A stretch of DNA of 7,058 nucleotides from Legionella qingyii (GTDB lineage: Bacteria; Pseudomonadota; Gammaproteobacteria; Legionellales; Legionellaceae), in contig NZ_QHJG01000062.1 in the NCBI RefSeq assembly GCF_003184185.1, forward strand, positions 1 through 7,058, written 5' to 3'. The notes below the pieces were generated by a model. It had not been told where the DNA came from and ran no database searches. It saw nothing but the letters and a program-made list of their open reading frames with translations. Positions 6,721 to 7,058 of the stretch are shown here, piece by piece. The position numbers were made by a program, and so were the translations under genes. Position 1 is the first letter of the stretch; every line of letters begins with the position of its first letter.

Positions 6721-7058
6721 GTGTTTTCAAATTTACCCAATGAAATTTTAGAAATTATTTGCTCATCCCTAAACGTTAAAGAAGAACGTAACCTTGGTCT
6801 CTTGTTTCAAAATGTGGAGAACTTGAGGAAAAAAAACATGATGAGGCAATTAACTAAAGTTCTGAGTAGTCCTGAACCGGTTCTATTCCATCATTTACTT
6901 CAATGCATTATAGATAATGAAAAGACCGGGCTCGCTATTTTACAAAATGAATATTGCAAAAATATATTGATTACGCAAAAACCAAATTCCTTACCTCATT
7001 GGATATTAAGTATAGGAGAATGTCAGCCCAATTTATTAGAATTTATTATGGAGGATGA
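6721..7058 (+). CDS. F-box-like protein, N-terminal 112 residues (partial, runs off right edge)
   Basis: An open frame starts at GTG 6721 and remains open to the window end. AAGGA (6708-6712) lies 8 bases before the GTG, a strong ribosome binding site that decides the start. The N-terminus reads FSNLPNEILEIICSSL (residues 2-17), followed by a Leu-rich stretch LGLLFQNVENL (25-35). This fits the eukaryotic F-box pattern, in which an LPxEIL motif opens a three-helix domain that binds Skp1 in SCF ubiquitin ligases. Residues 40-112 appear helical (FHHLLQCIIDNEKTGLAILQ, then PHWILSI) and may start a repeat region such as ankyrin-like helices, but no clear repeat consensus is visible yet. Legionella F-box effectors such as AnkB/LegAU13 also carry the motif at the extreme N-terminus. 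The Skp1-binding role is inferred, and the partner-recognition part lies outside the window. Confidence 0.72.
   Translation, partial: MFSNLPNEILEIICSSLNVKEERNLGLLFQNVENLRKKNMMRQLTKVLSSPEPVLFHHLLQCIIDNEKTGLAILQNEYCKNILITQKPNSLPHWILSIGECQPNLLEFIMED

Noticed and set aside
1..7058. CRISPR array, tRNA, rRNA, insertion sequence or phage genes
   Set aside because: I saw no direct repeat series, cloverleaf, terminal inverted repeats or transposase/integrase motifs on reading both strands.

Overview
The window most likely comes from a Legionella chromosome. It is A+T-rich and carries a complete gammaproteobacterial rpsB-tsf-pyrH-frr block. Directly beside that block are genes with eukaryotic-type domains: a Rab-like small GTPase, a large-clostridial-toxin-like glycosyltransferase and an F-box protein. 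This mix is the hallmark of Legionella Dot/Icm effector repertoires. The genus assignment is an inference from this mix, because the sequence contains no rRNA or other marker.

Layout, left to right. Positions 1-288 (minus) hold the first 96 codons of a Rab-like GTPase that runs off the left edge. Positions 289-494 are a gap with a hairpin just past the end of frr. Positions 495-3500 (minus) are the housekeeping operon, transcribed right to left: rpsB (ribosomal protein S2), tsf (EF-Ts), pyrH (UMP kinase) and frr (ribosome recycling factor). tsf/pyrH overlap by 4 bases and pyrH/frr by 11, so the last three genes are translationally linked. A two-part hairpin separates rpsB from tsf. Positions 3501-3765 are a divergent control region. 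It contains a strong-looking rpsB promoter with a GC-rich discriminator and a structured rpsB leader consistent with S2 autoregulation.

Positions 3766-5379 (plus) encode a 537-residue putative glycosyltransferase. Its D110/R113/D126/D128 spacing matches that of the TcdB catalytic centre. Positions 5380-5534 separate convergent genes and contain a hairpin terminator. Positions 5535-6644 (minus) encode a 369-residue protein I do not recognise, with a polar, Glu-rich C-terminus. Positions 6645-6720 are a short divergent promoter region in which two TATAAT boxes overlap in one palindrome. From 6721 (plus) a GTG-started gene with an N-terminal F-box-like motif runs off the right edge.

Functionally, the core block serves translation (S2, EF-Ts, RRF) and pyrimidine nucleotide supply (UMP kinase). 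The flanking genes look like candidate secreted host-manipulation proteins aimed at membrane traffic (Rab), glycosylation and ubiquitination (F-box). Secretion and host targets are inferred from domain type and neighbourhood and are not shown by the sequence.
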